DNA from: Spirosoma panaciterrae DSM 21099 | Lineage (GTDB): Bacteria > Bacteroidota > Bacteroidia > Cytophagales > Spirosomataceae | Length of the DNA stretch: 52,745 bases | Direction of reading: 5' to 3' | NCBI RefSeq assembly: GCF_000374025.1 | Contig: NZ_KB893191.1 | Location: 39,386-92,130, forward strand | Part shown: positions 17,236 through 26,800 of the stretch, piece by piece | How the letters are laid out: every line of letters begins with the position of its first letter | How positions within the stretch are numbered: position 1 is the stretch's first letter | Translations under genes and position numbers: made by a program | Notes under the pieces: model-generated | What the model saw: only the letters and a program-made list of their open reading frames with translations | What the model was told of the DNA's origin: nothing | Database searches by the model: none

Positions 17236-18714
17236 ATGACAAATAAGCTTTACGATACCTCATTAAGCCTACTGACGGATCTGTATCAGGTGACGATGGC
17301 CTATGGGTACTGGAAATCGAAAACGGCTGAGAAAGAAGCGGTTTTCAATCTGTACTTTCGGAAAAATCCATTCAACGGGGGCTTTACGATTGCCTGTGGG
17401 CTAGCTAATGTGATTGGCTATATTCAGAACTTCGGATTCTCAAAAAAAGATCTACGGTACCTCCGAACGCTCCAGGGCAATGACGGAGAGCCGATGTTTG
17501 AAGAGGCTTTTCTGGAGTATCTGGCCAATTTAAAGCTGACCTGTAGCCTTTCGGCCATTCCTGAAGGCACCGTTGTTTTTCCTAACGAACCCATGATCCG
17601 GGTACAGGGGCCTATTCTGCAGTGTCAACTGCTCGAAACCCCGCTCCTGAACCTGATCAACTTCGAATCGTTGATTGCAACCAAAGCGGCCCGGTTGCGG
17701 CTGGTGGTTGAAACGGATAAGCTGCTTGAGTTTGGTTTGCGGAGAGCGCAGGGAGTCGATGGAGGCATGACGGCCAGCCGGGCTGCTTACATTGGGGGCT
17801 GTGATGCTACCTCCAATGTGCTGGCTGGAAAGCTGTACGATATCCCTGTGCGGGGAACTCACGCGCATAGCTGGGTAATGTCGTTCGACGACGAACAGCA
17901 GGCGTTTGATACCTACGCCCAGGTACTGCCCAACAACGTTACCCTCCTGGTCGACACCTACGACACCCTGCAGGGCGTTCGGCATGCCATAGAAACGGGT
18001 AAGAAATTGCGGGCACAGGGCCACCGACTGGCTGGTATCCGGCTCGATTCGGGCGACTTAGCGTATTTGAGTATCGAAGCTCGTAAACTGCTCGATGCTG
18101 CCGGGTTTCAGGATACCGATATCGTAGCCAGCAATGACCTCGACGAAACAATCATCAACAGTTTGAAGCAGCAGGGAGCCAAAATCAATATTTGGGGGGT
18201 AGGGACCAAACTCGTTACCGCTTTCGACCAACCGGCACTGGGCGGGGTTTATAAATTAGCCGCTTTACGGAACGATGCAGGGGAGTGGGCTTATAAAATG
18301 AAGCTTTCAGAGCAGGCGATTAAAATATCGACGCCGGGTATTCAGCAGGTTCGCCGGTTTCGTGACGAGCGCGGATTCCTGGCCGACATGATCTACGATA
18401 CTGAAGTTATGAATGGATCGTCTGGAGCCACCACGATGATTGACCCACTCGACTTTACCAAACGACGTCGTTTTGATGCCAGTCATCCCTACGAAGACCT
18501 ACTGGTACCCGTATTTCAGGATGGCCAGTATGTATATACTTCACCGGGCATTCATGACGTACGGGCGCGGGTACAGGCACAGCTCGCAGACCTGCACCCG
18601 GGCGTAAAGCGTTTTGTAAACCCGCACATTTATCCGGTTGGGTTAGAAAAACGGCTGCACGATCATAAGACGGAACTGATCCTTAAGCTTCGGGAAGGGC
18701 AAACTAAAAAATAA
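17236..18714 (+). CDS. pncB: Nicotinate phosphoribosyltransferase
   Basis: This enzyme makes nicotinate mononucleotide from nicotinate and PRPP in NAD salvage. The product from the ATG at 17236 is 492 aa and begins MTNKLYDTSLSLLTDLYQVTMAYGYW, which holds the family segment LLTDLYQxTMAxxY; a GTG at 17206 was rejected for lack of family match. Further family segments are YFRKNPFNGGF, GTHAHSWVMSF around residue 209, and GIRLDSGDL. A -7-like TACCTTCG at 17223-17230 lies so close to the ATG that the transcript may have almost no leader. A second NAD gene, NAD+ synthase, is in the window at 35382 but is not linked to this one. Confidence 0.95.
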   Translation: MTNKLYDTSLSLLTDLYQVTMAYGYWKSKTAEKEAVFNLYFRKNPFNGGFTIACGLANVIGYIQNFGFSKKDLRYLRTLQGNDGEPMFEEAFLEYLANLKLTCSLSAIPEGTVVFPNEPMIRVQGPILQCQLLETPLLNLINFESLIATKAARLRLVVETDKLLEFGLRRAQGVDGGMTASRAAYIGGCDATSNVLAGKLYDIPVRGTHAHSWVMSFDDEQQAFDTYAQVLPNNVTLLVDTYDTLQGVRHAIETGKKLRAQGHRLAGIRLDSGDLAYLSIEARKLLDAAGFQDTDIVASNDLDETIINSLKQQGAKINIWGVGTKLVTAFDQPALGGVYKLAALRNDAGEWAYKMKLSEQAIKISTPGIQQVRRFRDERGFLADMIYDTEVMNGSSGATTMIDPLDFTKRRRFDASHPYEDLLVPVFQDGQYVYTSPGIHDVRARVQAQLADLHPGVKRFVNPHIYPVGLEKRLHDHKTELILKLREGQTKK

Positions 18715-19041
18715 GCAGCGAACCGAAATCGTAGCATGCACCAGGGTGTGGACCAACCCAGGCGAAAGTGGATCAGTCCTGAGGAATGGATGGGTGATTG
18801 TAGAGTTTGAACATAGCGTTTTGATTGAGCAGGTGTGATTAAAAACGGAAAGCGGAAATAAATACTAGCTACCTACTGATAGGTAAATATTTACAAATAA
18901 GTCTTATTCTAAAATCAGTAACAAGAGAACCTATGTCAACCCTATGCTTTTTCTTGCCAACCACCATTTTTTTCTTGTGGAAAAAATAATTGTCTAGAAA
19001 AACAAGGGGTTGAGTAGATTTGCGGACAGAGGGGTTGTTGA
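18715..19041. other. Intergenic region with palindromes before the two-component genes
   Basis: No gene is seen in these 327 bp. Near the middle are two overlapping symmetric sites: TACCTA-CTGA-TAGGTA (18870-18885) and the perfect palindrome GTAAATATTTAC (18883-18894). They are possible regulator sites in front of the kinase gene, but there is no second copy to support that. Confidence 0.4.
19015..19022 (+). promoter_or_regulatory. Bacteroidota -7 element before the histidine kinase gene
   Basis: TAGATTTG matches the Bacteroidota TAnnTTTG element exactly. A TTG at 18990-18992 could serve as the -33 element, though the 22-bp gap is slightly long. Transcription would start near 19029, shortly before the ATG at 19042. 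Confidence 0.5.
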
Positions 19042-20817
19042 ATGCCTATTGACTATCACACCATGCAGTGCTGTTTGCGTGCCTTTTTCGTGCTTATCGG
19101 AGGGTTATGGATAATCACATCGAGCCGAAGCATCGCGCAGGAATCTTCCTATCTGAAAGTACAGACCAACCGGCTACAAAAGGCCCAGCAGGCCGAGCAG
19201 GATGCGCGGGCAAAAGGAGATTCGTCGCTGCTGGCCGAAGCCTACTATCTGTACGGTAAAACCTACTCGTTTACGGGCGATTATCAGAATGCGCATCGGT
19301 ATTTTATCAAATCACTTCGTATTCTTGAACCCAAAGGTTTTTCGGAAGAACTGAGTCGGCTGTACTATCGGCTGAGCAACATCGAAATCAAGCAAGGGCA
19401 TTTGAAAGAGGCTGTGCGGTATGGTCGCTATGCCGTTCATATTGCGCAGGTCTTAAAGTCCGATACCGCAATTTCCCGAGCCAGTATCGGGATGGGACAG
19501 GCGTACGCAAATATCTGGACAAGTCAGCGGCCGCAATCCCGGATACCGTACGACAGCAGCCTTTTCTTTTATAGGGAAGCCGAAGCGGCCTGTCGACGGT
19601 TAAAGGACAGCGTTGGCGTGGCCGATGTCTATTCGGCTTTGGGCGAACTCCTGGCCATTGCCCGAAAACCACAGGCGGCTACCTATCTGGAAAAGGCATT
19701 AGCGTTGTTCCGAATCAAAAAGAAAGAGGATATACTCTTGAAAGTGACGCCACAACTGGCTGGTGTTTACCTCGATAATGGGCAGCTCGATCAGGCATGG
19801 CAACTACTAAGTGAGGCCGAAAAACACTATACATCCCGAAACCTGCATGACTACGACACGCAGATAAGTATCGATCTGCAGCTTGTTCGCTACTATGAAA
19901 AGACGGGTCAGTGGAAATTGGCCTACGAACGTCTACAGCAAGTGCAAAGCCTGCAGAGCTATGCGTTTCAGGCCGATCATCAGGGGGCCATCACCCGACT
20001 CAATGTTGAGTACGAAACGGAAAAGAAAGAAGCTCTGCTGAAAACGCAGAATCGTGAGTTGACCTTACGTGCTGAAAATCTCCAGAGCCAGCGTCGGTTT
20101 ACCTTTACCCTGTTGCTACTGCTTGGGCTGGTAACGGGTATGAGTCTGGTATTTTTTCGGCTGTATCGACGGAACCAGCGAATCAGCCGCCGAAACGAAG
20201 CACTGGTGAAAGAACAGAACCACCGGGTTAAAAATAACCTGCAGGTAGTTGCCAGTCTGCTAAACCTTCAGGCTAAACGGCTGTCGGATGAAACGGCAAA
20301 AAAAGCCGTAGAGGAGAGCCGATTGCGTATTCAGTCCATGGCCATAGTCCATCGGCGGCTGTATGATGGAGACGAACTGGCACAGGTTGATCTGGAAGAA
20401 TTTGTCCGGGAGTTGGTGCAGGGGGTGTTAAAAACCTTTGGATACCCAACACTGGAGCCGCATCTAACGATTGATGCCCTTTCGCTCACGGTCGATAAAG
20501 CTGTACCCCTGGGGTTGATCCTGAATGAATTGATAACCAATGCCTGCAAATATGCGTTTCCTGCCAGTAGTACCCCTCAGCTCTGGATTCGCTGCCGCCA
20601 GCAGGGAACACAGCTTGAGTGGGTGGTGGCTGACAATGGCCCTGGTTTCGATAAGGCAGAAACGTCATTCTGGGACGATGGTGTTGTTGTACAGCGTACG
20701 TCTTTTGGCATGGCCCTGATTGATGCACAGGTGGCTCAATTGTCTGGAACCTATTCGTTTAGCCTTGGCGAAAGCGGCAGGGGAACCCGGTTTAGTATGG
20801 TCTTTAAACTGTATTAA
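19042..20817 (+). CDS. Sensor histidine kinase with periplasmic TPR region
   Basis: The 591-aa protein has an N-terminal signal or membrane segment (about 8-33; an ATG at 19063 would start right before it), a helical TPR-type region to about 340 with a short coiled coil, one transmembrane helix near 353-376, and a HisKA_2 dimerisation domain with phospho-acceptor H394 in QNHRVKNNLQ. The ATPase domain has an N box (LILNELITNACKYAFP, near 492) and DNGPGF. It resembles the HisKA_2 type common in Bacteroidota, with TPRs outside. The response regulator gene follows after 9 bp and is surely its partner. The signal it senses is unknown; the next genes suggest a phosphorus source, by position only. 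Confidence 0.9.
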   Translation: MPIDYHTMQCCLRAFFVLIGGLWIITSSRSIAQESSYLKVQTNRLQKAQQAEQDARAKGDSSLLAEAYYLYGKTYSFTGDYQNAHRYFIKSLRILEPKGFSEELSRLYYRLSNIEIKQGHLKEAVRYGRYAVHIAQVLKSDTAISRASIGMGQAYANIWTSQRPQSRIPYDSSLFFYREAEAACRRLKDSVGVADVYSALGELLAIARKPQAATYLEKALALFRIKKKEDILLKVTPQLAGVYLDNGQLDQAWQLLSEAEKHYTSRNLHDYDTQISIDLQLVRYYEKTGQWKLAYERLQQVQSLQSYAFQADHQGAITRLNVEYETEKKEALLKTQNRELTLRAENLQSQRRFTFTLLLLLGLVTGMSLVFFRLYRRNQRISRRNEALVKEQNHRVKNNLQVVASLLNLQAKRLSDETAKKAVEESRLRIQSMAIVHRRLYDGDELAQVDLEEFVRELVQGVLKTFGYPTLEPHLTIDALSLTVDKAVPLGLILNELITNACKYAFPASSTPQLWIRCRQQGTQLEWVVADNGPGFDKAETSFWDDGVVVQRTSFGMALIDAQVAQLSGTYSFSLGESGRGTRFSMVFKLY

Positions 20818-20826
20818 TGAGGATTT

Positions 20827-21564
20827 ATGAATCCGTTAACGATTCTGATTGTTGAAGATGAAACCATTACCGCCATGGACCTTCGCGAAACGCTACAGGA
20901 AGCGGGGCATACGGTTGTGGCGATTGCCCGTACGTTTGAGCAGGCATTGGAGGCTGTAAAAGTTCACCGGCCTGATCTGGCGCTGATCGACATTCAACTG
21001 GAAGGCTCAAGTGCCGATGGCATTACAACCGCACGCGAACTGCTGGAAATTCATCGGATGCCGATTATTTATTTGACAGCCAATTCGGAGTCATCAACCT
21101 TTCACGCGGCTAAAAAAACGCTTCCGGCAGCCTACTTGCTCAAACCGTTTCGGCACGACGAGTTGAAATTACAGGTTGAACTGGCTTACTATTATTTTCA
21201 GTCAATGCTCAAAGAGCCGCAGGAGGCCTTGTCGGTTGGGTATTTGTACCTGCCTGTTGATAAAGGATATGAGCGCGTAAATCCGAATACGGTACTGTAC
21301 GTGGAAGCTGACGGAGCCTACGTGAAAATTTACCTGACCAATGGCAAAACACACCACATCAGTACCAACCTGAGCCATCTGGCCCAGTACTTTCAGGCCG
21401 CTAATTTCTATCGGCTTTCCCGTTCACTGCTCATTAACCTCGACTATGTAGAGCGCGTGGAACCGAATTATCTGTTTTTTACGGATTACCGACCGGCTGT
21501 CCAGATTCCAGCTACCAGCCGGAAAGAACTGCTGAAAAAACTGACCATCGTACGAACCAAATAA
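20827..21564 (+). CDS. LytTR-family response regulator
   Basis: The 245-aa protein has a receiver domain (1-120) with acidic pocket E10-D11, phosphorylation site D55 in LALIDIQLEG, T83 in YLTANS and the Lys in LLKPF. A LytTR DNA-binding domain fills about 145-240 (VLYVEADGAYVKIYL, then FYRLSRSLLINLDYVERVE). LytTR regulators bind short direct repeats spaced by about two helical turns. It is paired with the kinase just before it, and the phosphonate-type genes start 152 bp later on the same strand, so they are its nearest possible targets. Confidence 0.93.
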   Translation: MNPLTILIVEDETITAMDLRETLQEAGHTVVAIARTFEQALEAVKVHRPDLALIDIQLEGSSADGITTARELLEIHRMPIIYLTANSESSTFHAAKKTLPAAYLLKPFRHDELKLQVELAYYYFQSMLKEPQEALSVGYLYLPVDKGYERVNPNTVLYVEADGAYVKIYLTNGKTHHISTNLSHLAQYFQAANFYRLSRSLLINLDYVERVEPNYLFFTDYRPAVQIPATSRKELLKKLTIVRTK

Positions 21565-21716
21565 AACGAGATTCGCTGCCTGGGTGTTTTTGGATAGCTG
21601 TTGGGACAGATCGAACAGGCCAGAATCCTAAAAATATTCTCTATTTCTTAATACAAAGCGGGTAGCACGTACTGAAAAAATCCGTTGCTTTACTTCTCCT
21701 CAGACAAATTCAATCC

Positions 21717-22454
21717 ATGCAACCCATTGAATTAGTGGTTTTTGATATGGCAGGCACCACCGTTACCGACCACCACGAGGTGGAACGGTGTTTTGCCGAA
21801 GCCGCTGCCCAAACCGGCCTCTTCGTTACCGACGAACGAATACTGGCGATGCAGGGCCTTGCCAAACGATATGTGTTCGAAACACTATGGAAAGAACAAC
21901 TTGGCGAGTTGCATCCTGATATTCAGCGGCAGGTCGATGTGTCGTATGCCTCCTTTCGGCATATTCTGGAAGCCCATTACCGAACGCATGGCGCTACACC
22001 AACCGAGGGATGTCTGGATACGTTTGCCTATCTGCGGAGCCAGGGGATTGCGATTGCGCTTACCACGGGTTTTTACCGGGTCGTAACGGATATTATTCTG
22101 GAAAAACTGGGTTGGCTCGACGGACTGAACAAAGACTATATAGGTGGGCCAGAGAGCATAATTCAGCTTTCCATCGCCAGCGATGAGGTAGAACGCGGAC
22201 GCCCCTATCCGTATATGATTGAGCGGGCCATCAAACTTCTCCATGTGAGTAGCCCTAAAGCGGTGATTAATCTCGGCGATACACCTTCCGATTTGCTTTC
22301 AGGTCGGGCAGCCGGGGTAGCGCTCAATCTGGGTGTTACCAACGGCACCCATTCCCGCGATCAACTGGAAGCCTATCCACACGATAAATTACTAAACTCG
22401 CTTCGGGAATTGCCCGACCTGATTGCCCCCCGGAAAGAAACGATTGAACTATAG
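21717..22454 (+). CDS. Phosphonatase-like HAD hydrolase (PhnX relative)
   Basis: The 245-aa enzyme belongs to the HAD group closest to PhnX, the phosphonoacetaldehyde hydrolase. It has the unusual first motif DMAGTT (D10 to T15) in place of DxDxT, a cap-domain Lys (K50 in MQGLAKRYVF) at the place of the Schiff-base Lys of PhnX, an Arg in VERGRPYPYM where most HAD enzymes have Lys, and the last motif LGDTPSDL. These are the traits described for the TIGR03351 family. In other genomes that family is found beside the FAD oxidoreductase that also follows here. A role in C-P bond cleavage of an aldehyde made from an aminophosphonate is likely; the exact substrate is not known to me. Confidence 0.85.
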   Translation: MQPIELVVFDMAGTTVTDHHEVERCFAEAAAQTGLFVTDERILAMQGLAKRYVFETLWKEQLGELHPDIQRQVDVSYASFRHILEAHYRTHGATPTEGCLDTFAYLRSQGIAIALTTGFYRVVTDIILEKLGWLDGLNKDYIGGPESIIQLSIASDEVERGRPYPYMIERAIKLLHVSSPKAVINLGDTPSDLLSGRAAGVALNLGVTNGTHSRDQLEAYPHDKLLNSLRELPDLIAPRKETIEL

Positions 22455-22462
22455 AAGAAGAA

Positions 22463-22539
22463 GGAATCAAGGGAAGGGGGCAGAAAAGGGAAAGACGTTA
22501 CGTACTTCTCCTCCCTTTCCTGCCTCCTCCCTTTATTCC
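22463..22539. repeat. Imperfect purine/pyrimidine inverted repeat
   Basis: A nearly all-purine arm (22463-22495) and a nearly all-pyrimidine arm (22507-22539) are imperfect inverted copies, with roughly 80 percent agreement by eye, around an 11-nt loop. It lies between the HAD and FAD genes and could fold in RNA or form triplex DNA. It may separate expression of the two genes. Confidence 0.65.
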
Positions 22540-22565
22540 CTCTCCTCCCTTTCCTCCTTTGATGT

Positions 22566-23711
22566 ATGCCTACTTACGATCTGATTGTTGTTGGTGCCGG
22601 AGCACTCGGGACCTTTCATGCCTATCATGCCGCTAAAGCCGGACTGCGGGTGTTGCTGCTCGAAAAAGACCGCTATCCTGTTCAGGCTACCGTACGAAAT
22701 TTTGGGCAGGTTGTTCCTTCCGGGCTGGCTGGTCGATGGTTCGACTATGGGCGTAGGAGCCTGGAAATTTACCAGCGTATTCAGCAGGAAACGGACCTGA
22801 CTGCTCGGGCCAATGGTACCATTTACATCGCATCGGATGCCGACGAATGGACACTGGCGAATGAGCTATATGACCGATACCAGCGCGTGGATTATCCATG
22901 CTCTTTACTGACCAAAGCTGAATGTCTGGTTAAATATCCCACGTTGCAGCCTGAGTATGTAGTGGGCGGGTTGTTTTTCCCGGATGAAATGAGTGTAGAG
23001 CCCGAACAGATGATTCATCGGCTCATTGCGTACGTCCAGCAAAAATACGAGGTGGATTACCGACCTGGCTCGGCTGTTATTGATGTGCAGCCGGATGGGG
23101 GAGGGGCTACCGTAACCCTTAGCAATCGCCAGCGCTTTCAGGGAAATCGGGTACTCGTTTGCGGGGGGCATGAAGTTCGTCTGTTGTACCCCGAAATTTT
23201 GGCTAACGCCGGATTGGTCGTCAGCAAACTGCAAATGCTGCTGGCTGAGCCTGTAGCTGGCCTTCAGCTTCCCGGAAATATCCTGACCGGATTGACCATT
23301 CGGCGGTATGAGTCATTTCAGGAGTGCCCTTCCTATTCGAGCCTAAAAACGCCGGATTCGCTGGCTGAACTCAAAAAATGGGGCATTCATATTCTATTCA
23401 AACAGGCCGTTGACGGGTCGATCATCATTGGCGATTCGCATGAATACGCCGACGCTACCCAGGCCGAAGATCTGGGATATCATACGCAGGATTATATCAA
23501 CGACCTGATGCTGACCGAAGCCCGGCGGATAGTTTCGTTTCCGATTACCATCAAGAAAACGTGGGCCGGTTTTTATAGCCAGACTCCTGCCGAAATCTTC
23601 GAGTACGATGTCGATCCGGCTATTCGAATCGTGACGGGCATCGGCGGCAAAGGCATGAGTTCGGGAGCTGGCTATGCTGAGGAGAGTATCCGTAATTGGC
23701 TGGATGTATAG
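22566..23711 (+). CDS. FAD-dependent oxidoreductase, aminophosphonate-linked type
   Basis: A 381-aa DAO-type flavoenzyme. The Rossmann motif GAGALG is at 10-15 after a short strand (YDLIVVG), and the ribose-binding acid is in VLLLEKD. A C-terminal segment GIGGKGMSSGAGYAEE completes the FAD site. It fits TIGR03364, a family noted for its neighbourhood with PhnX-like hydrolases and proposed to deaminate an aminophosphonate oxidatively. The pairing with the HAD gene here repeats that known context. The product would be a phosphono-aldehyde for the HAD enzyme. Another DAO-family amine oxidase role cannot be excluded by sequence alone. Confidence 0.85.
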   Translation: MPTYDLIVVGAGALGTFHAYHAAKAGLRVLLLEKDRYPVQATVRNFGQVVPSGLAGRWFDYGRRSLEIYQRIQQETDLTARANGTIYIASDADEWTLANELYDRYQRVDYPCSLLTKAECLVKYPTLQPEYVVGGLFFPDEMSVEPEQMIHRLIAYVQQKYEVDYRPGSAVIDVQPDGGGATVTLSNRQRFQGNRVLVCGGHEVRLLYPEILANAGLVVSKLQMLLAEPVAGLQLPGNILTGLTIRRYESFQECPSYSSLKTPDSLAELKKWGIHILFKQAVDGSIIIGDSHEYADATQAEDLGYHTQDYINDLMLTEARRIVSFPITIKKTWAGFYSQTPAEIFEYDVDPAIRIVTGIGGKGMSSGAGYAEESIRNWLDV

Positions 23712-23835
23712 GTGTAGACAGGAAGAAATCGAAACATAACGATAAGGTAAAATTGGCTTAATGTTTCGCTGTAAACGGCTTATGTTGTTGATAATGAAGT
23801 AAACTAAGGGTAATACTGGCGTGATAGTCGAAACC

Positions 23836-23843
23836 TACTTTTG
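23836..23843 (+). promoter_or_regulatory. Bacteroidota -7 element before susC
   Basis: TACTTTTG matches TAnnTTTG exactly and lies 38 bp before the susC-type ATG. No clear -33 TTTG is found at the best spacing, which may mean the promoter needs an activator. It suggests that the transport genes have a promoter separate from the HAD-FAD pair. Confidence 0.45.
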
Positions 23844-23881
23844 CGGGAAATTACTTAAGCAATACTAACCTGCAAAAGCGT

Positions 23882-26800
23882 ATGAAGCCTTCTTTACCGT
23901 CTTCAGCGTCATTAACCGGCTCATGTCGACGCCTGTTGATGACGCTTTTAGTTAGTGCGGTGCCCATCCTGTCGGTTTGGGCGCAAACTGTATCCGGGCG
24001 AGTTACCTCAGCCGACGATAACCAACCGCTACCGGGAGTGTCGATTGTGGTGAAAGGCTCCTCTACAGGTACTACCTCTCGGGCCGATGGGACCTATTCA
24101 CTGAATGTACCCGCCAACGGTACGCTGACGTTTTCATTCATTGGCTATCAGACTCAGGAGCTTACCATAGGAAACCGGACTACGATCGATGTGGCTATGG
24201 CCGTAGGGACGGCTACCCTGAGCGAAATAGTGGTAACAGCACTGGGTATCAAAAAAGATATTCGTCAGACAGGGGTAGCCATTCAATCGGTCGATGGAGC
24301 ACAACTGCTGAAAGCGCGTGAACCGAATCCGATCAACTCCCTAACGGGAAAAGTAGCGGGGTTGACCATCGGTGCCTCGTCGGAACTGCTTGGGCGCCCG
24401 AACATTTCGTTGCGGGGTAACTCTGATGTACTCTTTGTGGTCGATGGTATTCCCATCACGTCCGATACCTGGAACATCAGCGCCGACGACATTGATACCT
24501 ATACGGTACTGAAAGGCGCTTCCGCATCTGCCCTGTATGGCTTTCGGGGGAAGAATGGGGCCATTCTGATTACGACCAAACGCGGAACGAAAGACAAGCG
24601 TGGTTTTTCGGTGGAAGTGAATACGAGCCAGATGTTCGATCAGGGGTTCATTGCCATTCCGAAAGTACAGGATGAGTACGGCCCTGGCGATCACGGAGTT
24701 TATGCGTTTGGCGATGGAAAAGGCAACGGTCTGAACGATGGCGACTACGACATCTGGGGACCAGCTCTGAATGGTCAGTTAATTCCTCAGTACGACAGCC
24801 CGGTAGTGCCCGGCCAGACCTTCACGACTAAGTTCCCGAATGGGGCTACCTTTACCAGCGACCGTCAGCCAACGGCCTTCATTCCTCGTGGTAAAGACAA
24901 CCTCCGTCGGTTCATCCAGACGGGTATCCTGTCGAACAACAACGTAGCGGTAGCGGCTACGGGTGAGAAATACGATATGCGTTTTTCGCTGTCGTATAAC
25001 TACCAGCGTGGTCTGGTACCCAACACCAAACTGAACGTAGCCAATTTCAACATCACAGGTGGCTATAACTTTTCACCCAAGCTGCGTTTCGAATCGAGTC
25101 TGAACTATAATCGGCAGTTCACGCCCAACTTTCCCGATGTGAACTACGGGCCTAACTCGCTGATCTATAACATTATTGCCTGGGGTGGTGCCGACTGGAA
25201 CATCGATGATATGAAGCAAATCTGGCAACCGGGCAAAGAGGGTACGCAGCAGATCTACGCCGAATACCAACGGTACAACAACCCCTGGTTCCTGGCCAAA
25301 TACTGGTTGCGTGGTCATTACAACAACAACGTGTATGGCTATGCGTCATTACGGTATCAACTGGCCGATGGGCTGCAGCTGACCGCAAAAACGCAGTTGA
25401 CGACCTACAATCTGCTCCGTACCGAAAAATTCCCATATTCGGCAACAACCTATGGTCGGGAAGAAGCGCGGGGTGATTATCGTGAAGACCGTCGGGCCCT
25501 GTTCGATAACATCAACCAGGTGTTGCTGCAGTACAACAAAAAAGTGACGCCCGATCTGACCATCAATGCCCTGGCGGGTGGCGAAGCACGGGTTTTTAAC
25601 TACAACTCCGATTTTGCCAGCACCAACTACCTGAACGTTCCGGGCGTATACAACTTTGCCAACTCATCGAACGCATTGATCGCCAATAACTTTCAGGCCG
25701 ATATGCGCGTACTGTCGGCTTATTATTCGGCAGACTTCACCTTCCGCGATTATGTAACGCTGACCACAACGGGCCGGATGGACAAACTCTCGACCCTTCC
25801 GAAAGGCAACAATGCCTACTTCTATCCGTCTGTAGCGTTGAGCACGGTTCTGTCGGACTACATTAATCTGCCAACGAACCTGGGAATTTCGTTCCTGAAA
25901 CTGCGGGCGTCGTATGCCAATGTAAAAGATGGTCTGACCCAGTCGACGATTGGCACAACCCCCGGTGCTTCGTACCCGCTGGGATATGGCGTTGATTACA
26001 GCTCGTCGTATGGTGGGCCAACGTACCAGAACTCGGCGGTATATTCACTGCCGCTCGTGTACAACAACAAACCGTCGGCCTATTACACCAATACGCTCAA
26101 CAACCCGAACCTGAAGCCGAACTCGACCTCGCAAACGGAAGTAGGTCTGGACATTCGTTTCCTGAACAACCGACTAGCCCTGGATGCGGCTTACTTCATC
26201 AGCAACGACGGCCCTCGTATTTTCACCCTGCCTTCATCAGAATCAACGGGCTATACAGGACGGCTGGTGAACGGGATCATGACTCAGAAGAAAGGTGGTG
26301 AAATCTCGTTGACGGGCCAGGCTCTACGGACTGCCAAAGGTTTTAACTGGGATATTGTAGCCAACTACTCGACCTATACCGAGCGGCTGAAGGAAGTGTA
26401 CCCGGAAGGCGGTATCAACACCCTGGCCTCCAACTATTTTGTAGGCAGCAGCAGCAGTTCGCGCTTTATCAACATTGGTGACCGGACCGATGGATTCTAT
26501 GCGGGATCGTTTATCCGTACGCCCGATGGGCAGTTGATCAACGACGCGGGTGGACGACCCATTGTCAATCCGGTAGCGCAGTTTCTGGGGTATGTAAATC
26601 CGAAATTTGTGTGGGGCATCAACAACCGATTCAGCTACAAGAACATCAATTTCAGCTTCCAGTTCGATGGACGCGTGGGTGGTATCATCGGCGATTATGT
26701 CCGGCAGAAAACGTTCCAGGGCGGTCGTAACATCGAAACCATCCAGGGTGCGTTTGGCGAAGCCCGTAAAAACGATGTGCAGGCTGTTAAATCGTATGTG

